From positions 1 through 18,186 of the forward strand of contig JASLGD010000072.1 in assembly GCA_030150305.1 (NCBI GenBank): DNA of 18,186 nt. The letters are read 5' to 3'. How positions within the stretch are numbered: the stretch's first letter is position 1; each line of letters opens with the position of its first letter. The notes below the pieces were generated by a model. The model was not told the DNA's origin. It saw only the letters and a list, made by a program, of their open reading frames with translations, and did no database searches. Below are positions 7,672 to 15,564 of this stretch, piece after piece. The position numbers and the translations under genes are program-made. This stretch comes from Caldimonas sp. (GTDB lineage Bacteria; Pseudomonadota; Gammaproteobacteria; Burkholderiales; Burkholderiaceae_C).

Positions 7672-8649
7672 TCAGCTGTCGACCTTGACCTTGCCGTCCC
7701 TGACGACCTTCGCCCACTTGGCGATCTCGGTCGCGATGAACTGGCGGAACTTCTCGCGCGAGCCGCCGCCGTCCTCGGCGCCGTAGGTGTCGAGCTTGTC
7801 CTGGACGTCGGGCATCGCGAGCACCGTGTTGACGTCGCGGTTGACCTTCTCTGCGATCGCCGTCGGCAGCTTGCCCGGGCCGACGAGGCCGTACCACGTC
7901 GTCGCCTCGAAGCCCGGAAAGCCGACCTCCTGCATCGTCGGCACGCCCGGGTGGCCCTTGGCGCGCTTGGCGCGCGTCTGCGCGATCGCCTTGACCTTGC
8001 CGCTCTGGACGTGCGGCGTCGCCGCCGTCATCGTCTCGAAGCTGTACATGATCTGGCCGCCCATCAGGTCGGTGAGCAGCGGGCCGCTGCCCTTGTACGG
8101 CACGTGCAGCGCGTCGACGCCGGCCTGCAGCTTGAACATCTCGAGCGCGAGGTGCTGCGCCGAGCCCTGGCCCGCCGAGCCGAACGTCACCTGGCCCGGT
8201 TCGGCCTTGCAGCGCGCGACGATGTCGGGAACGGTCAGCGCCTTCTGCGCGGGATTGGCGATCAGCAGGTTCGGCGTCACGCCGACGAGCACGATCGGCA
8301 CGAAGTCGCGCTCGACGTTGTAGCGCAGCTTCGGCTGCAGGCTCGGCGCGAGCGCGTGGCTGTTGATGTGCGCCATCAGCAGCGTCGAACCGTCGCTCGG
8401 CTGCTGCGCGGTGTACTCGGCCGCGAGGACGCCGGCGACGCCGGGCCTGGTGTCGACGATGACCTGCTGATTCCACATCGGCGTCAGCTTGGCGGCGACG
8501 ACGCGCGCCAGCGCGTCGGTGCCGCCGCCGGGCGGGAAGCCGACGACGATGCGCACCGGCGCGTTCGGCCACTCCTCGGCGAGGAGCCGCGGTGCCGCGA
8601 GCGTCGCCGCGGCGGCGCCGGCGGCCTGGAGGAGGGTGCGTCGTTGCAT
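7672..8649 (-). CDS. Bug-family tripartite tricarboxylate transporter substrate-binding protein
   Basis: A 325-residue periplasmic binding protein of the TctC/Bug family, which captures carboxylic acids for TTT transporters or serves as a sensor. The N-terminus MQRRTLLQAAGAAAATLAAP has a twin-arginine followed by a hydrophobic stretch, so Tat or Sec export is likely. Family features include PVRIVVGFPPGGGTDALAR (31-49), RPGVAGVLAAEY, the FGSAGQGSAQHLALEMF segment, HVPYKGSGPLLTDLMGGQI (in part) and the C-terminal KVNRDVNTVLAMPDVQDKL. No tctA/tctB is adjacent, as is usual for the many orphan Bug proteins of Bordetella and Cupriavidus. It lies 14 nt after the aminotransferase stop and 16 nt before the histidine kinase start, so the three are probably co-transcribed. 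Ligand not predictable. Confidence 0.93.
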   Translation of the reverse strand: MQRRTLLQAAGAAAATLAAPRLLAEEWPNAPVRIVVGFPPGGGTDALARVVAAKLTPMWNQQVIVDTRPGVAGVLAAEYTAQQPSDGSTLLMAHINSHALAPSLQPKLRYNVERDFVPIVLVGVTPNLLIANPAQKALTVPDIVARCKAEPGQVTFGSAGQGSAQHLALEMFKLQAGVDALHVPYKGSGPLLTDLMGGQIMYSFETMTAATPHVQSGKVKAIAQTRAKRAKGHPGVPTMQEVGFPGFEATTWYGLVGPGKLPTAIAEKVNRDVNTVLAMPDVQDKLDTYGAEDGGGSREKFRQFIATEIAKWAKVVRDGKVKVDS

Positions 8650-8663
8650 CGCTGGCTTTCGAT

Positions 8664-9899
8664 TCACTGATGACGGATGGGGGCTGGAGGGTGGCTCGCG
8701 AAGTGCTCCATCGCCGCCTGCACCCCGCTCGCCGCGAGCGCGACGCCGGCGAGCTTCATCCCCATCTCGCACGCCGCGATCGTCGCGATCAGCGTGACGT
8801 CGTTGCTGTCGCCGAGGTGGCCGATGCGAAACATCCGGCCCTTGACCTTGCCGAGCCCGGTGCCGAGCGAGACGTCGAAGCGCTCGTAGATGAGGCGGCG
8901 CACCGCGTCGGCGTCGACTCCCGCCGGCAGCAGCACGCCGGTCAGCACCGGCGAGCGGCGTGCCGGGTCGGCGCACTGGATCGGCAGCCCCCACGCGTCG
9001 ACGGCGGCGCGCACGCCCGCCGCCCAGCGGTCGTGGCGCGCGAAGACCGCGGCGAGGCCTTCGCCCAGCAGCATGTCGAGCGACTCGGCGAGGCCGTAGA
9101 GCAGGTTGGTGTTCGGCGTCGACGGCCAGTAGCCGTCGGCGTTCATCGCGATGATCTCGTCCCACGCCCAGTATGCGCGCGCGAGCTTCGCGCCCTTCGA
9201 CGCTTCGAGCGCGCGCGGCGAGACGGCGTTGAACGCGATCCCGGGCGGCAGCATCAGCCCTTTCTGCGAGCCGCCGACGGTGACGTCGATGCCCCACTCG
9301 TCGTGGCGCAGGTCGGCGCACGCGAGCCCGGAGATCGAGTCGACGAGGAGCAGCGCCGGATGCGACGCGGCGTCGATCGCCTGGCGCACCGCGGCGATGT
9401 CGGAAAGCGCGCCGGTCGACGTCTCGTTGTGGACGACGCACACCGCCTTGATCTTCTTCTCGCGGTCGCGACGCAGGCGCTCCTCGATCTGCTCGGGGCG
9501 CGCCGGCTGCCGCCAGTGCGGCGCTTCGGGGAGCAGCGCGTCGGGGCCGGGCGCGCACAGGATCTCGGGCGCGAGGCCGAGCCGGCTCGCCAGGCGCTGC
9601 CAGAGCGCGGCGAAGTGGCCGGTCTCCACCATGAGCACGGCGTCGCCGGGCGAGAGCGTGTTGACGAGCGCGCCTTCCCACGCGCCGGTGCCCGACGAGG
9701 CGTAGACGACGACCGGATGGCGCGTCTGGAACACTTTGCGAAGCCCGGCGAGGACCTGCTTGCCGAGGGCGCCGAACTCGGGGCCGCGGTGGTCGATCGT
9801 CGGCAGGCTCATCGCCCGCAGGATCCGGTCGGGGACCGGGCTCGGCCCCGGGATCTGCAGGAAGTGGCGGCCGGTGGGATGGAAGTCGAGGTCGAGCAT
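8664..9899 (-). CDS. Class V aminotransferase, probable serine--glyoxylate aminotransferase
   Basis: A PLP enzyme of 411 residues expected to move the amino group between serine (or alanine) and glyoxylate, giving hydroxypyruvate (or pyruvate) and glycine. Motifs in order: FLQIPGPSPVPDRILRAM (13-30), ASSGTGAWEGALVNTLSPGD (67-86, cofactor phosphate region), HNETSTG (158-164), VDSISG (186-191) and the Schiff-base lysine K213 in GGSQKGLMLPPG. WDEIIAMNADGYWPSTP and LLYGLAESLDMLLGEG match the serine-glyoxylate branch as I recall it from methylotroph SgaA. The start is the ATG at 9899; no strong Shine-Dalgarno is seen. It heads the leftward cluster with the Bug receptor and histidine kinase. Hydroxypyruvate and tartronate semialdehyde are tautomers, giving a chemical link to garR in this window. 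Confidence 0.88.
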   Translation of the reverse strand: MLDLDFHPTGRHFLQIPGPSPVPDRILRAMSLPTIDHRGPEFGALGKQVLAGLRKVFQTRHPVVVYASSGTGAWEGALVNTLSPGDAVLMVETGHFAALWQRLASRLGLAPEILCAPGPDALLPEAPHWRQPARPEQIEERLRRDREKKIKAVCVVHNETSTGALSDIAAVRQAIDAASHPALLLVDSISGLACADLRHDEWGIDVTVGGSQKGLMLPPGIAFNAVSPRALEASKGAKLARAYWAWDEIIAMNADGYWPSTPNTNLLYGLAESLDMLLGEGLAAVFARHDRWAAGVRAAVDAWGLPIQCADPARRSPVLTGVLLPAGVDADAVRRLIYERFDVSLGTGLGKVKGRMFRIGHLGDSNDVTLIATIAACEMGMKLAGVALAASGVQAAMEHFASHPPAPIRHQ

Positions 9900-9933
9900 C
9901 GCGCGTGCGTTTTCGTCGGGGCCGATTCTTGCA

Positions 9934-9953
9934 TTCCGGAACCGGGCCCGGAA
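9934..9953. promoter_or_regulatory. Imperfect 20-bp palindrome in a divergent promoter region
   Basis: ttccggaaccgggcccggaa is symmetric at 8 of 10 dyad positions and contains the perfect 10-bp palindrome ccgggcccgg. It lies in the 143-bp gap between the leftward aminotransferase cluster and the rightward dehydrogenase cluster, where one operator could control both. No regulator gene is adjacent to name the binder. Confidence 0.3.
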
Positions 9954-10042
9954 ACGGTCGCCGTTCGGCGTTTGTCCTAGCGCGGCGCGGCGGCGGCGTC
10001 GCCGCGATCGCAGCAGAATCGAACGTCCTTGGTGCCACCGCG

Positions 10043-13000
10043 ATGCTGATCGACCGCCCTGAACGACTCGCGGCACCGCCTGGTCCGAAGGGCACGCGCT
10101 TGCCCAACGCCGAGGTGCTCGCCGAGCTCGCGCGACAGCTGCGCGCCGACACCGCCGGCGACGTGCTGTTCGACGCCGCCTCGCGCGGCCGCTATGCGAC
10201 CGACGCGTCGATCTACCAGATCGTTCCGGCGGGAGTCTTCGTGCCGACCAGCGACGCCGACGTCGCCGCCGCGATCGCGATCGCGCGCTCGCTCGGCGTC
10301 GCGGTCCTGCCGCGCGGCGCCGGAACGAGCCAGTGCGGGCAGACCACCGGTGCGGCGCTCGTGATCGACGCGACGAAGCACCTGCGCCGCGTCCTCGCGG
10401 TCGACGTCGAGCGGCGCACCGCGACGGTCGAGCCCGGGCTCGTCCTCGACGAGCTCAACGCCGCGCTGAAGACGACCGGCCTCTGGTTTCCGGTCGACGT
10501 CTCGACGAGCGCGCAAGCGACGATCGGCGGCATGGCGGGCAACAACTCGTGCGGCTCGCGCTCGATCGCGTACGGCAACATGGTCCACAACGTGCTCGGC
10601 ATCCGCGCACGCATGGCCGACGGCGACGAGGTCGAGTTCGGGCCGGTTGGCGCCGCCTCCGGCCGCGCGGCGCAGATCGCGGCGTTCGTCCGCGAGCTCG
10701 CTGGCTGCCACCGCAGCGAGATCGAGGCGCACTGGCCGAAGGTGCTGCGCCGCGTCGGCGGCTACAACCTCGACGTCTTCCATCCGCAGAGCGAGCGGCC
10801 GTACACCGACGACGGCAGCGTCAACCTCGCGCACCTGCTCGTCGGCTCCGAAGGCACGCTCGCGTGGTCGCGCGCGCTGACGCTGAAGCTGAGCGCGCTG
10901 CCCGCGGCCAAGGTGCTCGGCGTCGTCAACTTCAGGACGTTCCGCGCCGCGATGGCGGCGGCGCAGCACATCGTCACGCTCGCGCCGACCGCGGTCGAGC
11001 TCGTCGACCGCACGATGATCGAGCTCGCGCTCGCCAACCCTGCGTTCGCGGCGACGATGCAGAGCGCCCTGATCGGCGAGCCGGCCGCGATCCTGCTCGT
11101 CGAGTTCGCCGGCGAGGAGAAGGCGGCGCTCGTCGCGCAGCTCGCGCGCCTCGGCGAGCTGATGGCCGACCACGGCGAGCCCGGCAGCGTCGTCGAGCTC
11201 GTCGACGACGGCGCGCAGAAGCGCCTGTGGGAGGTGCGCAAGGCCGGGCTCAACATCATGATGAGCCTCAAGGGCGACGGCAAGCCGGTGAGCTTCATCG
11301 AGGACTGCGCCGTCCCGCTCGAGCACCTCGCCGACTACACCGACGCGCTCACCGAAGTCTTCACGCGCCACGGCACGCGCGGCACGTGGTACGCGCACGC
11401 GTCGGTCGGCACGCTGCACGTCCGGCCGATCCTCGACATGCGGCGCGACGGCGCGGCCAAGATGCGCGCCATCGCCGAGGAAGCATCGGCGCTCGTTCGC
11501 GCGTACCGGGGCGCGTACAGCGGCGAGCACGGCGATGGCCTGTGCCGCGGCGAGTGGATCGCGTGGCAGTTCGGGCCGGCGCTGACCGCCGCGTTTCGCG
11601 CGATCAAGGACGAGCTCGACCCCGGCGGCGTCTTCAATCCCGGCAAGATCGTCGATCCGCCGCGCATGGACGATGGCGCGCTGTTTCGCTTCCCGCCGCC
11701 CGAAGCGCCGGCGCCGTACCGCACGATCGCGCTCGTGCCGGCGCTCGACTGGTCGCCGTGGGACGTGCAGAACGATCCGCGCACCGAGCGGGTCAGCGCT
11801 CCAGGCAGCGGCGGCGACTCCACCGGCGGCTTCGCCAAGGCCGTCGAGATGTGCAACAACAACGGCCACTGCCGCAAGTTCGACGCCGGCACGATGTGCC
11901 CGAGCTTTCGCGTCACGCGCGACGAGGAGCACCTGACGCGCGGCCGGGCGAACACGCTGCGCCTCGCGTTGTCGGGCCAGTTGGCCAGACCGCGCGGCGA
12001 CGCGATCGCTGCCACCTCACGACAAGGCGGGGAGCAGCTCGATGACTTCGCCAGCGAGGCCGTCCTGGCGGCCCTGGATCTCTGTGTCAGCTGCAAGGGC
12101 TGCAAGCGCGAATGTCCGACCGGCGTCGACATGGCGCGGATGAAGATCGAGGTTCTCGCGCAGCACGCGAAGCGCCACGGCCGTTCGCTGAAAAGCCGCG
12201 TCGTCGGCAGCCTGCCCGACCTCGCGCACGCGCTCGCACCGATCGCACCGCTCGCCAACGCGCTCGCCGCCCTCCCCGGAGCGGCGATGCTGCGCGAGCG
12301 GCTGCTCGGTTTCGCCGCCGACCGGCCGCTGCCGCGCTGGCGAAGCGACACGTTCTGGCGTGCCCGCGACGCGCGCCTGTTCGCGAGCGCCGAGGCGACG
12401 CTCGCCGCGGCCCGTTCGGGCGGGAAGGCAGCAGTGCTCTTCGTCGACACCTTCAACGGCGTCTTCGAGCGCGAGAACGCCGACGCCGCCGCGCGCGTGC
12501 TGAACGCAGCCGGCTACACGCTGCACACGCTCGCGAAGGCGCGCGGCCACCACTGCTGCGGGCGCACGCTGCTGACGACCGGCGACGTCGACGGCGCGCG
12601 CGAACGTGCGGGGGCGCTGCTCGACGCGCTGCTGCCGTTCGCCGCCGCCGGCGTCGCGATCGTCGGCCTCGAGCCGTCGTGCCTGCTGACGCTGCGCGAC
12701 GAGGCGCTCGCGCTCAGGCTCGGCGCCAGGGCCGAAACGGTCGCGGGGCAGGCGCTGCTGTTCGAGGAGTTCGTCGCGCGCGAGCGCGCCGCCGGTCGCT
12801 TCCGCGTCGACTTCGCCGCCGCCGGCGACGCGCCGATCCTCGTCCACGCCCACTGCCACCAGAAGGCGTTCGCCGCCGCGCAGCCGATCGTCGACGTCCT
12901 CGCGCTCGTCCCCGGCGCGAAGCCGCGGCTCGTCGAGACGTCCTGCTGCGGCATGGCGGGGACGTTCGGCTACGAGACGCGGCACCGCGCCGCCTCGACG

Positions 13001-13168
13001 GCGATGGCCGAGGCGAGCCTGCTGCCCGCGATCCGCGCCGAGCCCGATGCCGTCGTCGTCGCCGACGGCACGAGCTGCCGCCAGCAGATCGCGTTCGGCG
13101 CCGGTCGCGAAGCGCTGCACGCCGCGCGTCTCCTCGCGCGCCTGCTGCCGAAGGAGGCCGCGCAGTGA
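10043..13168 (+). CDS. Fused FAD-binding and Fe-S D-2-hydroxyacid dehydrogenase (YdiJ/GlcD-GlcF type)
   Basis: A 1041-residue single-chain fusion. The N-terminal half is a PCMH-type FAD domain (VLPRGAGTSQCGQTTGAALV, 89-107; TIGGMAGNNSCGSRSIAYGN, 160-179) followed by the FAD-oxidase C domain (SGEHGDGLCRGEW; ELDPGGVFNPGKIVDPP). The second half carries cysteines C604, C610 and C619 in CNNNGHCRKFDAGTMCPSF, a ferredoxin-like CVSCKGCKRECP (C681, C684, C687, C691), and two CCG modules (HHCCGRT at 836-842, SCCGMAG from 967). This is the domain order of YdiJ (D-2-hydroxyglutarate dehydrogenase) and of glycolate or D-lactate dehydrogenases fused GlcD-GlcF style; the substrate is a D-2-hydroxyacid but not determined. 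Electrons would pass to quinone or a carrier. The start at 10043 lacks a clear Shine-Dalgarno. Its TGA overlaps the GTG of the DUF1028 gene by 4 nt. Confidence 0.93.
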   Translation: MLIDRPERLAAPPGPKGTRLPNAEVLAELARQLRADTAGDVLFDAASRGRYATDASIYQIVPAGVFVPTSDADVAAAIAIARSLGVAVLPRGAGTSQCGQTTGAALVIDATKHLRRVLAVDVERRTATVEPGLVLDELNAALKTTGLWFPVDVSTSAQATIGGMAGNNSCGSRSIAYGNMVHNVLGIRARMADGDEVEFGPVGAASGRAAQIAAFVRELAGCHRSEIEAHWPKVLRRVGGYNLDVFHPQSERPYTDDGSVNLAHLLVGSEGTLAWSRALTLKLSALPAAKVLGVVNFRTFRAAMAAAQHIVTLAPTAVELVDRTMIELALANPAFAATMQSALIGEPAAILLVEFAGEEKAALVAQLARLGELMADHGEPGSVVELVDDGAQKRLWEVRKAGLNIMMSLKGDGKPVSFIEDCAVPLEHLADYTDALTEVFTRHGTRGTWYAHASVGTLHVRPILDMRRDGAAKMRAIAEEASALVRAYRGAYSGEHGDGLCRGEWIAWQFGPALTAAFRAIKDELDPGGVFNPGKIVDPPRMDDGALFRFPPPEAPAPYRTIALVPALDWSPWDVQNDPRTERVSAPGSGGDSTGGFAKAVEMCNNNGHCRKFDAGTMCPSFRVTRDEEHLTRGRANTLRLALSGQLARPRGDAIAATSRQGGEQLDDFASEAVLAALDLCVSCKGCKRECPTGVDMARMKIEVLAQHAKRHGRSLKSRVVGSLPDLAHALAPIAPLANALAALPGAAMLRERLLGFAADRPLPRWRSDTFWRARDARLFASAEATLAAARSGGKAAVLFVDTFNGVFERENADAAARVLNAAGYTLHTLAKARGHHCCGRTLLTTGDVDGARERAGALLDALLPFAAAGVAIVGLEPSCLLTLRDEALALRLGARAETVAGQALLFEEFVARERAAGRFRVDFAAAGDAPILVHAHCHQKAFAAAQPIVDVLALVPGAKPRLVETSCCGMAGTFGYETRHRAASTAMAEASLLPAIRAEPDAVVVADGTSCRQQIAFGAGREALHAARLLARLLPKEAAQ

Positions 13169-13920
13169 CGTGGTCGATCGTCGCGCGCGACGACGACGGC
13201 GGCTTCGGCGTCGCGATCGCGAGCCGCTTCTTCGCGGTCGGGGCGCTCTGCGTGCACACGCGTCGCGCCGTCGGCGCGCTCTCGACGCAGGCGTTGCTCA
13301 ATCCGCTCTACGGTCCGCAGGCAATCGAGCTGCTCGCCGCCGGCGTCGCGCCACAAGACGTCGTGCAGCGGCTGACCGCGGCCGACGAAGGGCGCGCCCA
13401 GCGCCAGCTGCACGTCGTCGCGGCGAGCGGGCGTCCGGCGGCGTGGACCGGCGAGCACTGCGTCGAGTGGTGCGGGCACGCGGTGCACGACGACTTCAGC
13501 GTCGCCGGCAACATGCTCGCCGGACCGCAGGTGCTCGAGGCGACGGTCGCGACGTTCGCCGCGACGCGCGGCCGGCCGCTCGGCGAGCGGCTGCTCGCCG
13601 CGATGGCGGCGGGCGACGCCGCCGGCGGCGACAAGCGCGGCAAGCAGGCGGCCGCGCTTCGCCTGCACGGCGACGACGACTATCCGCGCCTCGACCTGCG
13701 CGTCGACGACCACGCCGAGCCGATCGACGAGCTGCGCCGCCTCTACGACAAGAGCTTCGAGCGCTTCCAGCCGTTCGTCGCGTGCCTCGCGAGCCGCCGC
13801 GACCCGGTCGGTCTGCTGCACCGCGACGAGATCGAGGCGCGCATCGAGGCGTCGCTGCAGGCGCGCACGAGCACGCCGACCGTTCCATCCGCCGTCGTTC
13901 CGGAGGTTCCCCGACCATGA
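13165..13920 (+). CDS. DUF1028 family protein (Ntn-hydrolase-like)
   Basis: A 251-residue protein whose start is fixed by aaggagg (13151-13157) placed 7 nt before the GTG at 13165. The product starts M-T-W-SIVARDDDGGFGVAIASRFFAVGALC, matching the DUF1028 opening. Other family hallmarks are VGALSTQALLNPLYGPQAIELL, DEGRAQRQLHVV, AWTGEHCVEWCGHAV, FSVAGNMLAGPQVLEA and GGDKRGKQAAAL. The fold is reported as Ntn-hydrolase-like; after Met removal Thr2 would be the N-terminal nucleophile, suggesting amidase or peptidase activity, which is inference. No signal peptide, so cytoplasmic. It overlaps the dehydrogenase upstream by 4 nt (GTGA) and the binding-protein gene downstream by 4 nt (ATGA), implying coupled translation. 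Confidence 0.92.
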   Translation: MTWSIVARDDDGGFGVAIASRFFAVGALCVHTRRAVGALSTQALLNPLYGPQAIELLAAGVAPQDVVQRLTAADEGRAQRQLHVVAASGRPAAWTGEHCVEWCGHAVHDDFSVAGNMLAGPQVLEATVATFAATRGRPLGERLLAAMAAGDAAGGDKRGKQAAALRLHGDDDYPRLDLRVDDHAEPIDELRRLYDKSFERFQPFVACLASRRDPVGLLHRDEIEARIEASLQARTSTPTVPSAVVPEVPRP

Positions 13921-15446
13921 CCCGATCGCCGTTCCAGCGCGTCCGCCGCGCGCTCGTCGCCGCCTCGCTCGCGCTCGTCGCCGCCACGGGAGCGCACGCG
14001 CAGTCGACGCTGCGCGTCGGCCTCGCCGAGGACCCCGACGTCCTCGACCCGACGCTCGCGCGCACGTTCGTCGGCCGGATCGTCTTCGCGGCGCTGTGCG
14101 ACAAGCTGTTCGACATCGACGAGAAGCTCAACATCGTTCCGCAGCTCGCGACGAGCTACGCGTGGTCGGCCGACAGCAAGGCGCTGACGATCAAGCTGAG
14201 GAGCGACGTCACGTTCCACGACGGCGAGAAGTTCGACGCCGCCGCGGTCAAGTTCAACATCGAGCGCCACAAGACGATGGCCGGGTCGAACCGCAGCGGC
14301 GAGCTGCGGCCGGTGACGAGCGTCGACGTCGTCGACCCGACGACCGTGCGGCTCAATCTCTCGGCGCCGTTCTCGCCGCTGCTGGCCGCGCTCGCCGACC
14401 GTGCCGGGATGATGGTGTCGCCGAAAGCGGCGCAGGCCGCCGGCGCGAACTTCGGCGCGCACCCGGTCTGCTCGGGCCCGTTCAAGTTCGCCGAGCGCAT
14501 CGCGCAGGACCGGATCACGCTCGAGCGCTACCCGAACTACTGGAACAAGGCCAACGTCTTCGTCGACAAGGTCGTCTACACGCCGATCGTCGATGCCACG
14601 GTGCGCCTCGCCAACCTGCGCTCGGGCCAGTTCGACGTCATCGAGCGGATGGCGCCTTCGGACGTCGAGAAGCTCGCCAAGGAGAAGAACTTCAAGGTCG
14701 CCAAGATCACCGAGATCGGCTACCAGGGCATCACGATCAACGTGGGAAAAAGCGAGAAGGCGCAGCAGAACCCTCTCGGCAAGGACCCGCGCGTGCGCGA
14801 GGCGTTCGAGCTCGCGCTCGACCGCGCCGGCATCGTCCAGGTCGTGATGGACAACGAGGCGACCGTCGGCAACCAGTGGGTCGCGCCGACGAACGCGTTC
14901 TATGCCAGGAACGTTCCGATCCCCAAGCGCGACGTCGCGCGCGCGAAGGCGCTGCTCAAGGAGGCCGGCGTCCCGAACCCGAGCTTCACGCTCGTCACGC
15001 CGACGACGTCGGACGCGCAGCGGACCGCGCTCGTCGTCCAGGCGATGGCGCGCGAGGCCGGGTTCGACGTCAAGATCCAGTCGACCGAGTTCGCGACCTC
15101 GCTCAACATGGCCGACAAGGGCGACTTCGAGGCGTACGTCCTCGCCTGGAGCGGCCGCGCCGACCCCGACGGCAACCTCTACAGCTTCGACGCCTGCAAG
15201 CAGCCGCTCAACTACGCCGGCTACTGCGTGCCCGAGGTCGACGAGCTCCTCAACAAGTCGCGCAGCGAGCGCGACCCCGCCGAGCGCAGGAAGACGTACG
15301 AGCAGATCGCCGCGCGCGTGCTCAAGGATCGCCCGATCGTCTACCTCTTCCACCGCAACTGGCTCTGGGCCTACAACACGAAGCTGACGGGGATGCGGAG
15401 CATTCCGGACGGGTTGCTGCGGGTGACGGGGCTGAAGCTCAACTGA
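13917..15446 (+). CDS. ABC transporter extracellular solute-binding protein, family 5 (Dpp/Opp type)
   Basis: A 509-residue periplasmic protein. The signal peptide MTRSPFQRVRRALVAASLAL continues to a likely Sec cleavage after ATGAHA, with no lipobox. The mature part begins QSTLRVGLAEDPDVLDPTLA and shows the family 5 pattern: PQLATSYAWSADSKALTIKLR, VTFHDGEKFDAAAVKFNIER, CSGPFKFAERIAQDRITLER, YPNYWNK, VREAFELALDRAGIV and a late YEQIAARVLKDRPIVYLFH. Such proteins bind peptides, glutathione, nickel or sugars; the ligand cannot be read from sequence. ggagg (13902-13906) lies 10 nt before the ATG, which overlaps the DUF1028 stop. Two permease genes follow after a 118-bp gap containing a hairpin. 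Confidence 0.95.
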   Translation: MTRSPFQRVRRALVAASLALVAATGAHAQSTLRVGLAEDPDVLDPTLARTFVGRIVFAALCDKLFDIDEKLNIVPQLATSYAWSADSKALTIKLRSDVTFHDGEKFDAAAVKFNIERHKTMAGSNRSGELRPVTSVDVVDPTTVRLNLSAPFSPLLAALADRAGMMVSPKAAQAAGANFGAHPVCSGPFKFAERIAQDRITLERYPNYWNKANVFVDKVVYTPIVDATVRLANLRSGQFDVIERMAPSDVEKLAKEKNFKVAKITEIGYQGITINVGKSEKAQQNPLGKDPRVREAFELALDRAGIVQVVMDNEATVGNQWVAPTNAFYARNVPIPKRDVARAKALLKEAGVPNPSFTLVTPTTSDAQRTALVVQAMAREAGFDVKIQSTEFATSLNMADKGDFEAYVLAWSGRADPDGNLYSFDACKQPLNYAGYCVPEVDELLNKSRSERDPAERRKTYEQIAARVLKDRPIVYLFHRNWLWAYNTKLTGMRSIPDGLLRVTGLKLN

Positions 15447-15486
15447 TGCGGCGTCGTCTGCGCCCAGACCGAGCGGGCAAGGGCGC

Positions 15487-15512
15487 GGCCGGGCAGCGGT
15501 CTGCAGCCGGCC
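15487..15512. other. Hairpin between binding-protein and permease genes
   Basis: ggccgg (15487-15492) plus gcag (15493-15496) pair with ctgc (15501-15504) and ccggcc (15507-15512), with a 4-nt loop and a 2-nt bulge. It lies in the 118-bp gap after the binding-protein stop. Hairpins here commonly protect the upstream mRNA or attenuate read-through so that binding protein is made in excess over permease; no T-run follows, so a full terminator is less likely. Confidence 0.35.
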
Positions 15513-15564
15513 ACCCGCCCGCGGCTTTGCACCCTCGGTCCAGCGCACGCTGAGGCGAAGCGGG

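Noticed and set aside
9905..10042. Upstream in-frame start at 9905 for the FAD/Fe-S dehydrogenase
   Set aside because: The extra 46 residues are low-complexity Arg/Gly-rich, unlike the family, and would occupy the divergent promoter region.
14593..15387. Ser/Arg-rich plus-strand frames inside the binding-protein gene
   Set aside because: They are off-frame readings of a conserved coding sequence and lack ribosome-binding sites or domains.
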